Assembly: GCA_035711465.1 (NCBI GenBank)
Contig: DASTCC010000346.1
Location: forward strand, 1 to 14,180
Reading direction: 5' to 3'
Length of the DNA stretch: 14,180 nt
Origin: DASTCC01 sp035711465
GTDB taxonomy: Bacteria > Acidobacteriota > Vicinamibacteria > Vicinamibacterales > SCN-69-37
In this document: piece after piece, positions 5,383 through 12,204 of the stretch
Numbering within the stretch: the first letter of the stretch is position 1
Layout: every line of letters begins with the position of its first letter
The notes under the pieces: model-generated
Told to the model about the DNA's origin: nothing
Seen by the model: the letters and a program-made list of their open reading frames with translations, nothing else
Databases searched by the model: none
Program-made: the position numbers and the translations under genes

Positions 5383-7845
5383 ATGGCGATAGCTTCCGAT
5401 CTCGTCGGCCTCTGGCGCCGCTGGCGCGCGAGGCCGGCCCTGCCCGGCCTCGCGCTGCTCGTTCTCGTCATCGGCGTCGGCGCCGGCACCACGGTCCTCG
5501 GCGTCACCTACGCCGCGCTGCTGCGGCCGCTGCCCTACCCGTCCGCCGATCGACTGGTGCTCGTTCGATCGGAATTTCCCGGCATGAAGCTCACGGGCAT
5601 GGGCTTGTCCGGCCCCGAGGCATCCGAGCTTGCCGGACTCGCGACGAGTCTCTCGGCCGTCGGACTCGGCTACCGATCGAGCGCGATCGTCACGATCGAC
5701 GCCGAGCCGGTCCGCGGCGACGTCGTCGCGGCGTCCGCCGGATTCCTGCGCGCATTGGCCGCGAAGCCGGACGAAGGCCGCGTGTTCACCGCCGACGAAG
5801 ACGCGCCGGGCGGACCATGCCGCGCGGTCGTCAGCAGGAGCTTTCGCGACCGAAGCCTGGGCGCTGACGGCAACGCCGTCGGTCGCACGATCCGCGTCGA
5901 CGACCGCCTGTGCGAAATCGTCGGTGTCTGGCCATCGCGCGTCGACTTTGTCGGAGTGCCCGCCGACGTCTGGGTGCCGCTCCATTACGACGTGCGCTCG
6001 CCGACGTCCAATCGTGCCAATCACGCGTTCACCGTCGTCGCTCGCCTGGCGCCCGGTCAGTCGCTGGAATCGGCGCGGGCTGATGTGGCGCGTGCCGTCG
6101 ACGGCTGGATGACGGCGACAGGCCAGATGCATTCGCCGAGCCCGAAGTTTCATCCGCTCGCGATCACGCCGCTCGTCGACGGCATCCGCGGGCCGGTGCG
6201 CTCGACCGCGCTCGTGCTGCTGCTGTCGGTGGTCGCCGTCCTTGCGATCACGATCGCCAACGCCAGCGCGCTGCTCGTCGCCGACGTCGATCGCCGGCGC
6301 ACGGAGCTGATCGTTCGCGCGGCGCTCGGCGCGGATCGCCGGCGTCTATGGCAGATGCACGCCGTCGAAGCTGGCGCGCTCAGCGCGATGGCCGGCCTGC
6401 TGGGCGCCATCGTCGCGCTCGTCGGGGCCAACGGCGTCGCGGCGCTCGCGCCGCCGGCCCTTGCCAATCTCGAGCTCTCGCTGCCGATCTGGCAATCGGC
6501 GGCGATCGCGGGCGCGATCGCGGCCGCGGCGGCCCTCGTCTGCTCACTCTTCCAGGCCAGCCGGCTGCCATGGCATCGGCTCGGCAGCGCGCTGGCTGAC
6601 GACGGGCGGACGGGCACGGCGAGCGGCAGCCGGCAGCGGTTGCGCGCCTGGCTGGTCGGGACGGAGATCGTGCTGGCCGTGTCGCTCTTCGCCGGCGCGA
6701 CGTTGATGATCGAAACGGTCTGGCGGCTCTCGACGATCGATCTCGGGTTCCGGCCGGAAGGCGTGATCCGCGCGCAGATCAATCTGCCGTCGGACGGGTA
6801 CGACACCCGCGCGCGGATCGACGGGTTCTACGACGCGGTCGCCGACATGGTGCGCGCCCGCGGTGACGTCCTCGCCGTCGGCGCGGTGACGGGGCTGCTC
6901 CCCGAACGGCGGCCGAACAACACGAGCATCACCATCAACGGTGCGACCGGGCCGGCCGCCGATCCGCATCTCGGTCTGCCGCCCATCCAGTTCGTCCAGT
7001 ACCTCACGCCGGATGCGTTCGCGGCGCTCGGCCTCGAGCTGCGACGCGGGCGGTTGTTCACACCGGGTGACTCAGCGGGCTCGCAGCGCGTCGTGATCGT
7101 CAACGAACGCGCCGCGGCGACCTACTTCGCCGGCCGCGACGCGCTCGGCGGACAGCTTCGCCCTATGGGCCCCGGCTTCGAATGGCTGACGGTCGTCGGC
7201 ATCGTCGCCGACGCCCGGCAGAACGGGGTTGTTCGCGAGCCGGGCACCGAGATGTTCGTGCCGCTGGCGCAGGCAGACAGCGCGCTCGGACGCGGATCGT
7301 TCACGCGGAATCTGAACGTCGTCGCCCGCGTTCGCGACGGCGACCCGGCCGCGCTCGGCCCGGTGCTGCGCGACGCGGTCCGCGCAATCGACGCCGCCGC
7401 GGCGATCTCCGAGATCGAAACGCTCGGCGACGTCGTGGCGCGCGGCGTGGGCGGACAACGTTTCCTGATGTTCGTGCTCACCGGCTTCGCCGCGGTGGCG
7501 ATCGCGTTGGCGACGATCGGCGTCTACGGCGTGATCGCTCATGCCGTCGCACTGCGCCGTCGGGAGATCGGCGTCCGCCGATCGCTCGGCGCGTCCCACT
7601 GGGCCGTCGCGCGTCTCGTCGGCCGACAGGTGACGTCGCTCGTCATCGGCGGCCTGGTCGTCGGCACGGGCGTGGCGATCGCCGGCACCCGCCTGCTCGC
7701 GCCGTTCGTCTATCAGGCCGACATCGCCAACCCGGCCCGCTCCGCCGCCGCCGGGGCGGCCATCGCGATTCTGGCACTGCTCGCCACCGCACGTCCGCTG
7801 CAGCGCGCGCTCCAGGTGGATCCGGCGGTGGTGCTCAGGGATTGA
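5383..7845 (+). CDS. Orphan FtsX/MacB-type ABC permease, duplicated form
   Basis: An 820-residue inner-membrane protein made of two copies of a MacB-like periplasmic domain plus FtsX domain. The first helix (about 21-46) is followed by the family hallmark LRPLPYPSADRLV. Periplasmic domain 1 spans about 47-270. Helices fall near 273-301, 329-354 and 372-392; a fifth (423-448) opens the second copy. Periplasmic domain 2 follows, and the last three helices fall near 694-723, 750-768 and 787-803. LRRREIGVRRSLGAS (about 724-738) is the coupling-helix motif that normally contacts an ABC ATPase, and the C-terminus LQVDPAVVLRD is typical. No ATPase gene is adjacent. Unlike the permease at 9058 it lacks the N-terminal cytoplasmic helical domain and has no PadR partner. 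GTG 5371 is an alternative start, but it lies in the stem-loop; ATG 5383 is 2 nt past the stem. No Shine-Dalgarno is evident. Confidence 0.88.
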   Translation: MAIASDLVGLWRRWRARPALPGLALLVLVIGVGAGTTVLGVTYAALLRPLPYPSADRLVLVRSEFPGMKLTGMGLSGPEASELAGLATSLSAVGLGYRSSAIVTIDAEPVRGDVVAASAGFLRALAAKPDEGRVFTADEDAPGGPCRAVVSRSFRDRSLGADGNAVGRTIRVDDRLCEIVGVWPSRVDFVGVPADVWVPLHYDVRSPTSNRANHAFTVVARLAPGQSLESARADVARAVDGWMTATGQMHSPSPKFHPLAITPLVDGIRGPVRSTALVLLLSVVAVLAITIANASALLVADVDRRRTELIVRAALGADRRRLWQMHAVEAGALSAMAGLLGAIVALVGANGVAALAPPALANLELSLPIWQSAAIAGAIAAAAALVCSLFQASRLPWHRLGSALADDGRTGTASGSRQRLRAWLVGTEIVLAVSLFAGATLMIETVWRLSTIDLGFRPEGVIRAQINLPSDGYDTRARIDGFYDAVADMVRARGDVLAVGAVTGLLPERRPNNTSITINGATGPAADPHLGLPPIQFVQYLTPDAFAALGLELRRGRLFTPGDSAGSQRVVIVNERAAATYFAGRDALGGQLRPMGPGFEWLTVVGIVADARQNGVVREPGTEMFVPLAQADSALGRGSFTRNLNVVARVRDGDPAALGPVLRDAVRAIDAAAAISEIETLGDVVARGVGGQRFLMFVLTGFAAVAIALATIGVYGVIAHAVALRRREIGVRRSLGASHWAVARLVGRQVTSLVIGGLVVGTGVAIAGTRLLAPFVYQADIANPARSAAAGAAIAILALLATARPLQRALQVDPAVVLRD

Positions 7846-7877
7846 TGGAGACCAGAGAAGCTTAGGACTTGAAACGA

Positions 7878-7956
7878 CGGAATGCGACAGCGCTCGCCAT
7901 TCCGGATTCGTTCAGTCTTGTACAAGAAAGAATCCGAGCCCGGCGCGAAAGCGCCG
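7878..7956. terminator. Cluster of inverted repeats between convergent genes, probable bidirectional terminator
   Basis: Three structures lie in the 126-bp gap between the permease stop and the trxC stop. They are CGGAATG/CATTCCG (7878-7884 and 7898-7904), CGGATTC/GAATCCG (7903-7909 and 7930-7936) enclosing the palindrome CTTGTACAAG (7917-7926), and CGGCGC-gaaa-GCGCCG (7941-7946 and 7951-7956), a tetraloop hairpin. On the minus strand the last stem is followed about 10 nt later by TTCTTTCTT, a modest T-rich tract. The first two overlap, so they cannot both form at once. The position suits a shared terminator. Confidence 0.45.
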
Positions 7957-7971
7957 CACCGCACGTCACGT

Positions 7972-8421
7972 CTACTCGAGCGCACTTCGCACGAACGCCT
8001 CGATCTCCGCCGCCGGTCTCGCGCCCATCGTCCGGGCCACCTCGCGGCCGTCGACGATGACCGCCATCGTCGGAATCGATTGAATTCCGTAGCGCTGGCC
8101 GAGACCGGGCAGCGCTTCGGTATCGACCTTCGCGACCAGCCAGCGGCCGGCGCCATGCGCGGCGACGCGGCGGATCTCCGGAGCGACGGCGCGGCACGGG
8201 CCGCACCAGGGCGCCCAGAAGTCGACGACGACCGGAACGCGGGCCGCACGGACGAGCGCGTCGAAGGCGGCTTCACTTGGCACGTCGAGCGGCTCGCACG
8301 GCGCCGGCAAGGGCTGATGACAGTTCCCGCACTTCGCGTCACGGCCGAACGGAATGCGATTGCGCTGTCCGCAATTCGGACAGGCCACGATGACGCCGCG
8401 GTCGTCGACGGTGAGAGCCAT
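7972..8421 (-). CDS. trxC: Thioredoxin 2 (zinc-ribbon thioredoxin)
   Basis: A 149-residue cytosolic dithiol-disulphide oxidoreductase that reduces protein disulphides, normally recycled by thioredoxin reductase. The N-terminal zinc ribbon has two CxxC pairs (Cys14/Cys17 and Cys31/Cys34), which separates TrxC from TrxA; in the family these bind zinc and tune the redox response. The thioredoxin fold follows with DFWAPWCGPC (67-76, active-site Cys73 and Cys76) and the cis-proline loop QSIPT (Pro117). Length fits the family (about 140-150). The frame stays open upstream through the palindromic repeat, but the ATG at 8419-8421 gives the normal MALTVD...VACPNCGQ start. The first base of that ATG is already inside the repeat, so the gene has no native leader left and no Shine-Dalgarno. 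It is convergent with the permease at 5383. Confidence 0.93.
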   Translation of the reverse strand: MALTVDDRGVIVACPNCGQRNRIPFGRDAKCGNCHQPLPAPCEPLDVPSEAAFDALVRAARVPVVVDFWAPWCGPCRAVAPEIRRVAAHGAGRWLVAKVDTEALPGLGQRYGIQSIPTMAVIVDGREVARTMGARPAAEIEAFVRSALE

Positions 8422-8605
8422 GGGGTCAGATCTTGAATTGCAGCATTTGGTGCCAGGTCTTGAATCTTCGCATGAGTGCATTGGGCCTGGCGAACGCCGG
8501 GCCCGGCGCACTTAGGCGTCGGGCCCGGCAAACGCCCGGCTTGGCGCACCCGCGCGAAGATTCAAGACCTGGCACCAAATGCTGCAATTCAAGATCTGAC
8601 CCCAT
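8420..8605. repeat. 186-bp palindromic element with 52-bp perfect inverted arms (REP/BIME or MITE-like)
   Basis: Arms 8420-8471 and 8554-8605 are exact reverse complements over 52 bp. Each arm carries two direct copies of CAG(A/G)TCTTGAAT spaced by 27 bp (8427-8438 and 8454-8465 in the left arm). The 82-bp centre contains two imperfect direct repeats of 26 bp (8486-8511 and 8524-8549, 21 of 26 identical by eye), rich in CCGGGCCCGG-like palindromes. There is no coding frame of note inside. The shape is that of two head-to-head REP units (a BIME), which are normally mobilised by a REP-associated Y1 tyrosine transposase encoded elsewhere. No such gene and no clear target-site duplication is present here. 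It lies directly upstream of both trxC (minus) and the padR operon (plus). Confidence 0.85.
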
Positions 8606-8665
8606 CCACCTCCGTTCAGCGTCTGTTCACCTTTGTTAAAAGATTGTTGGCTGGTCGTACGTGTC

Positions 8666-8671
8666 TTGACT
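8666..8671 (+). promoter_or_regulatory. Possible -35 box TTGACT of the padR operon
   Basis: TTGACT matches five of six bases of TTGACA and lies about 55 bp before the padR start, downstream of the palindromic element. No convincing -10 hexamer stands 16-18 bp further on (GCACGA at 17 bp), so this is tentative. Confidence 0.25.
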
Positions 8672-8698
8672 CCGCGCGGCGTCGCCGTGCACGATCTA

Positions 8699-8717
8699 CC
8701 CCGGAACATTTCCGGGG
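8699..8717 (+). promoter_or_regulatory. Perfect 8-bp dyad CCCCGGAA-cat-TTCCGGGG over the padR ribosome-binding site
   Basis: The arms 8699-8706 and 8710-8717 are exact inverted repeats with a 3-nt centre. The right arm supplies the GGGG of the Shine-Dalgarno GGGGAGG (8714-8720), and padR begins with GTG at 8727. It may be an operator for autorepression, as known for PadR regulators, or an RNA hairpin that hides the ribosome-binding site and so limits translation of the operon. Confidence 0.55.
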
Positions 8718-8726
8718 AGGGATCGC

Positions 8727-9056
8727 GTGGGCGACGATCTGATGCTGTTGCAGGGCACGCTCGACGTGCTCATCCTGCGCGCGCTGGCCGACGGGCCGCA
8801 GCACGGCTATGCGGTGGCGCGCTGGATTCATGACGCCACCGACCAGGCGCTCCGCGTCGAGGATCGGGCCCTCTACGTCGCGCTCCATCGCGCGCTCGAG
8901 CGCGGCTGGGTGTCGGCCTCGTGGGGCGCCTCGGAAAACAACCGGCGCGCGCGCTTCTACACCCTGACGCGCAGCGGCCGCCGCGCCCTCGCCCGCAATC
9001 AGAAGCAGTGGGCCAGCTATGTCGCGGCCATGACCAAGGCGCTCGGTCAGGCCTGA
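8727..9056 (+). CDS. PadR-family transcriptional regulator
   Basis: A 109-residue DNA-binding protein. LLQGTLDVLILRALADGPQHGYAVARWI (residues 7-34) and the LYVALHRALERGWV helix (about 49-62) form the PadR winged helix. SENNRRARFYTLTRSGRRALA (68-89) is the wing and the start of the C-terminal helix. The short C-terminal helix fits the small PadR subfamily. These usually dimerise and repress nearby membrane-transport genes. GTG 8727 is chosen because GGGGAGG ends 6 nt upstream; ATG 8742 is the alternative. The stop TGA is 1 nt before the ATG of the permease, indicating translational coupling. The signal that releases it cannot be read from sequence. Confidence 0.93.
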   Translation: MGDDLMLLQGTLDVLILRALADGPQHGYAVARWIHDATDQALRVEDRALYVALHRALERGWVSASWGASENNRRARFYTLTRSGRRALARNQKQWASYVAAMTKALGQA

Positions 9057-9057
9057 C

Positions 9058-11694
9058 ATGCGTCTCCGCCGCCACGCCCCGGCCGACGTGCCGCCGTCGA
9101 TTGATCGCGACGTCGATCTCGAGATCCGCGAGCACCTGCACCGCCGGACACGCGCGCTCGTCGCCGCCGGCGCGACCGAGGCGGAGGCGGGCCGCCGCGC
9201 CCTCGCCGAATTCGGCGACGTCTCCGCCGCCCGCGAGGAGATCGGCGCCATCGACGCGCGCGTCGACGCCCGGCGCCGTGGCGGCTGGCTCGCCCAGTTC
9301 GGCCGCGACCTGCGTCAGGCGTCGCGTCTGTTCCGGCGAATGCCAGGTCTCGCCGCGGTGGTCGCGATCTCGCTCGGCGTGGGCATCGGCGTCAACACCA
9401 TCGTCTTCTCCTGGATCGAGTCGCTGGTCCTGAAGCCGCTGCCGGGCGTGTCCGACGCGGCGCGCTTGAAGCTCATCGAGCCGCGCGCCGAGACCGGATC
9501 GTTCCCCGGCGTGTCGTGGCTCGAGCTGAAGGATCTTCAGGCGGAACTGACGACGTTCGAAAGCGTGCTGGCGGCGCGAATGGTGCCGCTCAAGATCGGC
9601 GAGGCCGGCCGATCGGAACGGAAGTTCGGACAGTTCGTGTCCGGCAACTTCTTCACCGCGCTCGGCGTCCGGCCGGCGCTCGGCCGGCTGATCGTCGAAA
9701 GCGACGCCGCCGAAGCCGGCGGCGCGCCGGTCGCCGTGCTCTCCTACGAATTCTGGCAGGCGCACTTCGAAGGCTCGCCCGCGGTCGTCGGACAGCCGCT
9801 TCGCGTCAACGATCGCCCTCTCACCGTCATCGGCGTGACGCCCGAGGGTTTCATCGGCACGATGAGCGGCGTCTCGTTCGACGTCTGGGTGCCGGGGACG
9901 CTGGCGCCGGTACTGCAGCCGGGATCGATGGAGCTCGCCAGCCGCGGCATCCGCGGCTACTCGGCGATGGGCCGGTTGAAGCGCGGCGTGTCGATGGCCG
10001 ATGCGCAGGCGGACGTCGACGCCCTCTCCCGGCGGCTCGCCGCAGCCTACCCGTCGACGAACCGCACGGTCGTCGCCGAGGTCCGCGAGTTCTGGCGAAC
10101 GCCGCGCGGGCCGCGGCAGTTTCTGGTGAGCGCGCTCCTGACGCTGCAGGCGGCGATGCTGATCCTGATGCTGGCGATCTGCGGGAATACCGCGACGCTG
10201 CTGCTCGCCCGCGCGACATCGCGAACGCGGGAAATGGCCGTCCGGCTCGCGCTCGGCGCCGGCCGCGCGCGCATCGTCAGCCTCCTGCTCGCGGAAAGCA
10301 CGCTCCTGGCGCTGGCCGGCGCCGCGATCGGCATCGTCCTGACGATCTTCGGCACCGAGATGCTGCGCAACGATCTCGGATCGCTGCCGCGCGCGTTTCC
10401 GCTGAAGTTCGACACCAATCTCAGCGGGCTGGGCGTCATGGTCGCGGCGGCGCTGGCCTTCGCCGGCGCGGCGCTGTTCGGCATCGCGCCCGCGTTCCAG
10501 CTCGCGCGCATCGCGCCGACGGCCTCGCTCCGCATCAGTGGCACAGCCGTGGCGCGCAATCGGCTGCGCGACACGATCATGGCCGCCGAAGTCGCGCTCG
10601 CGCTGATGGTGCTCGTCGTCGCAGGGCTGTTCTTTCGCAGCTACCGGCAGACGATCGACACCGACCCGGGCTTCGATCGGGCCGGCGTCGCACTCTCCGC
10701 CTATGAGCTGCGCGGCCCCGCGGCCCAGCCAGGCGCCACGCGGACATTCATCGCCGATCTGCTCGATCGGCTGAGGGCGCTGCCGGGCGTGGAATCCGCC
10801 GCGGTCGCCGTTTCAGTACCGCTCGACATTCATGGCATGCCGATCCGCCGGTTCACGCTCGAAGGACACACCCGGCCGGACGGCGAGGACGAAGAGGCGC
10901 TGACGAACACCGTCACGCCCGGCTACTTCGAGACGATGCGCATGCCGATCGTCTCTGGCAGCACCTTCGCGGACATGCGCGACGCGTCGGCGCCGCCGCA
11001 GGCCGTCGTCAACGAAGAGTTCGTGCGCCGCTTCGCGGACGGACGCCAGATCCTCGGACGGCGCATTGAAAACGGCGCCCGCACGTTCACGATCGCCGGC
11101 GTCGTCCGCAACTCGCTCTACGAGTCGTTCGGCGAGCCGCCGACGCCGATGCTCTATTTCTCGTATCGCGATCGGCCAACGCCGACCGGCGAGATCCACG
11201 TCCGCACCCGCGCCGGACAGGAGACGCGGCTGCTTCCGGACATCCAGCGCCTCGTCCGCGGCATCGACGCCGATCTGCCGGTCTTCAATCCGCGTTCGCT
11301 CTCCGGGCACGTCGACTCGAATCTCTTTTACCGCCGCATTCCGGCGCGCATGTTCATCGTGCTCGGACCGCTTCTGCTCGCGTTGACCGCGATCGGCATC
11401 TACGCGGTCGTCTCCTACGCCGCGGCGCGGCGAACGACCGAAGTCGGCGTGCGGCTGGCGCTCGGCGCCACGCCCCGCCGCGTCGTCACCGAGCTCCTGG
11501 GCGAGACGATGAGGGTCGTCGCGCTCGGCGCGGTGGTCGGATGGATCGCCGCGTGGTGGTTCACCGGCCGCGTCGATGCCGCCGTCTACGCGACGGTGCC
11601 AATCGCGCTGCTGCTCGTGGCGGCATTGGCGTGCTGGGTACCCGCCCGGCGAGCGACACGCATCGATCCCCTGACAGCGTTGCGACAGGACTAG
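9058..11694 (+). CDS. ADOP-type FtsX/MacB permease (acidobacterial duplicated orphan permease)
   Basis: An 878-residue inner-membrane protein. Residues 15-75 (IDRDVDLEIREHLHRRTRALVAAGATEAEAGRRALAEFGD...) are the cytoplasmic N-terminal helical domain that marks ADOP proteins encoded after PadR genes. WLAQFGRDLRQASRLFRRMPG leads into the first helix (about 98-119, LAAVVAISLGVGIGVNTIVFS) and LKPLPGVSDAARL, the usual ADOP motif. Two MacB-type periplasmic domains alternate with two FtsX domains, about eight helices in all. SRTREMAVRLALGAGRARIV and ARRTTEVGVRLALGATPRRVV are the two coupling-helix motifs, and the end is RIDPLTALRQD. Related MacB permeases couple ATP hydrolysis to envelope transport, but here no ATPase is encoded, so a role in signalling or with a distant ATPase is possible. 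It starts 1 nt after padR. Confidence 0.93.
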   Translation: MRLRRHAPADVPPSIDRDVDLEIREHLHRRTRALVAAGATEAEAGRRALAEFGDVSAAREEIGAIDARVDARRRGGWLAQFGRDLRQASRLFRRMPGLAAVVAISLGVGIGVNTIVFSWIESLVLKPLPGVSDAARLKLIEPRAETGSFPGVSWLELKDLQAELTTFESVLAARMVPLKIGEAGRSERKFGQFVSGNFFTALGVRPALGRLIVESDAAEAGGAPVAVLSYEFWQAHFEGSPAVVGQPLRVNDRPLTVIGVTPEGFIGTMSGVSFDVWVPGTLAPVLQPGSMELASRGIRGYSAMGRLKRGVSMADAQADVDALSRRLAAAYPSTNRTVVAEVREFWRTPRGPRQFLVSALLTLQAAMLILMLAICGNTATLLLARATSRTREMAVRLALGAGRARIVSLLLAESTLLALAGAAIGIVLTIFGTEMLRNDLGSLPRAFPLKFDTNLSGLGVMVAAALAFAGAALFGIAPAFQLARIAPTASLRISGTAVARNRLRDTIMAAEVALALMVLVVAGLFFRSYRQTIDTDPGFDRAGVALSAYELRGPAAQPGATRTFIADLLDRLRALPGVESAAVAVSVPLDIHGMPIRRFTLEGHTRPDGEDEEALTNTVTPGYFETMRMPIVSGSTFADMRDASAPPQAVVNEEFVRRFADGRQILGRRIENGARTFTIAGVVRNSLYESFGEPPTPMLYFSYRDRPTPTGEIHVRTRAGQETRLLPDIQRLVRGIDADLPVFNPRSLSGHVDSNLFYRRIPARMFIVLGPLLLALTAIGIYAVVSYAAARRTTEVGVRLALGATPRRVVTELLGETMRVVALGAVVGWIAAWWFTGRVDAAVYATVPIALLLVAALACWVPARRATRIDPLTALRQD

Positions 11695-11704
11695 GAGAAC
11701 CCAC

Positions 11705-12109
11705 ATGACACGCAGAATCAGCAGACTGATGGCAATCGGCATCGCCATCGCGGGGCTCGCGACCGCGACGACTGCGCAATCCACGCAGAGGCCGGACACC
11801 AAGAAGGCGGAGTCGCCCGACGGCAAATGGACGCTCTCGGCCGAGACGCCGCACGGCTCAATGGACTTCGGCCTGATGCTCAAGGTCGAAGGCGCGAAAG
11901 TCTCGGGCACCTTCGCGACGCCGCAGAACGGCGACATCCCGATCGCCGGCGAGTACACCAACGGCACCTTGACGTTCCAGATGACCACGGCGCCCGAGGG
12001 ATATCCCGCGCTGTCCTTCAAGGCCCGGCTGAAGGACGACGGCACGCTCGCGGGCACGATGTCGAGCGACGCGAACGACATGGTCTTCGTCGGCAAGCGC
12101 GCGAAGTAA
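11705..12109 (+). CDS. Small secreted protein of unknown function, third gene of the padR operon
   Basis: A 134-residue exported protein. Residues 1-24 (MTRRISRLMAIGIAIAGLATATTA) form a signal peptide with likely cleavage before QSTQRP. The mature part is all-beta in appearance: GKWTLSAETPHGSMDFGLMLKVEGAKVSGTFATPQNGDIPIAGEYTNGTLTF and then LSFKARLKDDGTLAGTMSS...FVGKR. This alternation of short strands resembles small lipocalin-like or beta-barrel domains common in acidobacterial secreted proteins; I know no function for it. AGGAGA (11693-11698) overlaps the permease stop and sits 6 nt before the ATG, so it is almost certainly co-transcribed with padR and the permease. It might be a ligand carrier or an exported partner of the permease, but that is only inference from position. 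Confidence 0.85.
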   Translation: MTRRISRLMAIGIAIAGLATATTAQSTQRPDTKKAESPDGKWTLSAETPHGSMDFGLMLKVEGAKVSGTFATPQNGDIPIAGEYTNGTLTFQMTTAPEGYPALSFKARLKDDGTLAGTMSSDANDMVFVGKRAK

Positions 12110-12118
12110 CGGACCGCA

Positions 12119-12133
12119 TCGCCGGCGCGGCGA
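12119..12133 (+). terminator. Weak hairpin after the padR operon
   Basis: TCGCCG-gcg-CGGCGA is a perfect 6-bp stem starting 9 nt after the last stop of the operon. No T tract follows, and a possible -10 box for the next gene begins 6 nt later. Confidence 0.25.
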
Positions 12134-12138
12134 GTGAG

Positions 12139-12144
12139 TAACAT
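12139..12144 (+). promoter_or_regulatory. Possible -10 box TAACAT upstream of the phospholipase D-type gene
   Basis: TAACAT fits TANNNT and ends 6 nt before the ATG of a 17-codon frame at 12151, repeating the spacing seen at the other apparently leaderless starts. No -35 is evident. Confidence 0.3.
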
Positions 12145-12150
12145 GACTGC

Positions 12151-12204
12151 ATGTCTGCCCTGCACGCCGCGGTTCGGCGCCACCTCCGCCGGCCATGGCG
12201 ATGA
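12151..12204 (+). CDS. Possible 17-aa leader peptide overlapping the cls start
   Basis: ATG 12151 opens MSALHAAVRRHLRRPWR followed by TGA (12202-12204). The stop overlaps ATG 12201 of the next gene in the ATGA arrangement typical of translational coupling. Five of 17 residues are arginine. There is no other start signal for the downstream gene, so this short frame could load ribosomes onto it. It could equally be chance. Confidence 0.25.
   Translation: MSALHAAVRRHLRRPWR

Noticed and set aside
8433..8742. Short frames within the palindromic element
   Set aside because: They read through the inverted arms on both strands with mirrored sequences such as PGTKCCNSRSDP; this is repeat content, not genes.
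9516..10706. Plus-strand frame inside the ADOP permease
   Set aside because: It is an out-of-frame shadow, extremely rich in Arg/Gly, with no start signal.
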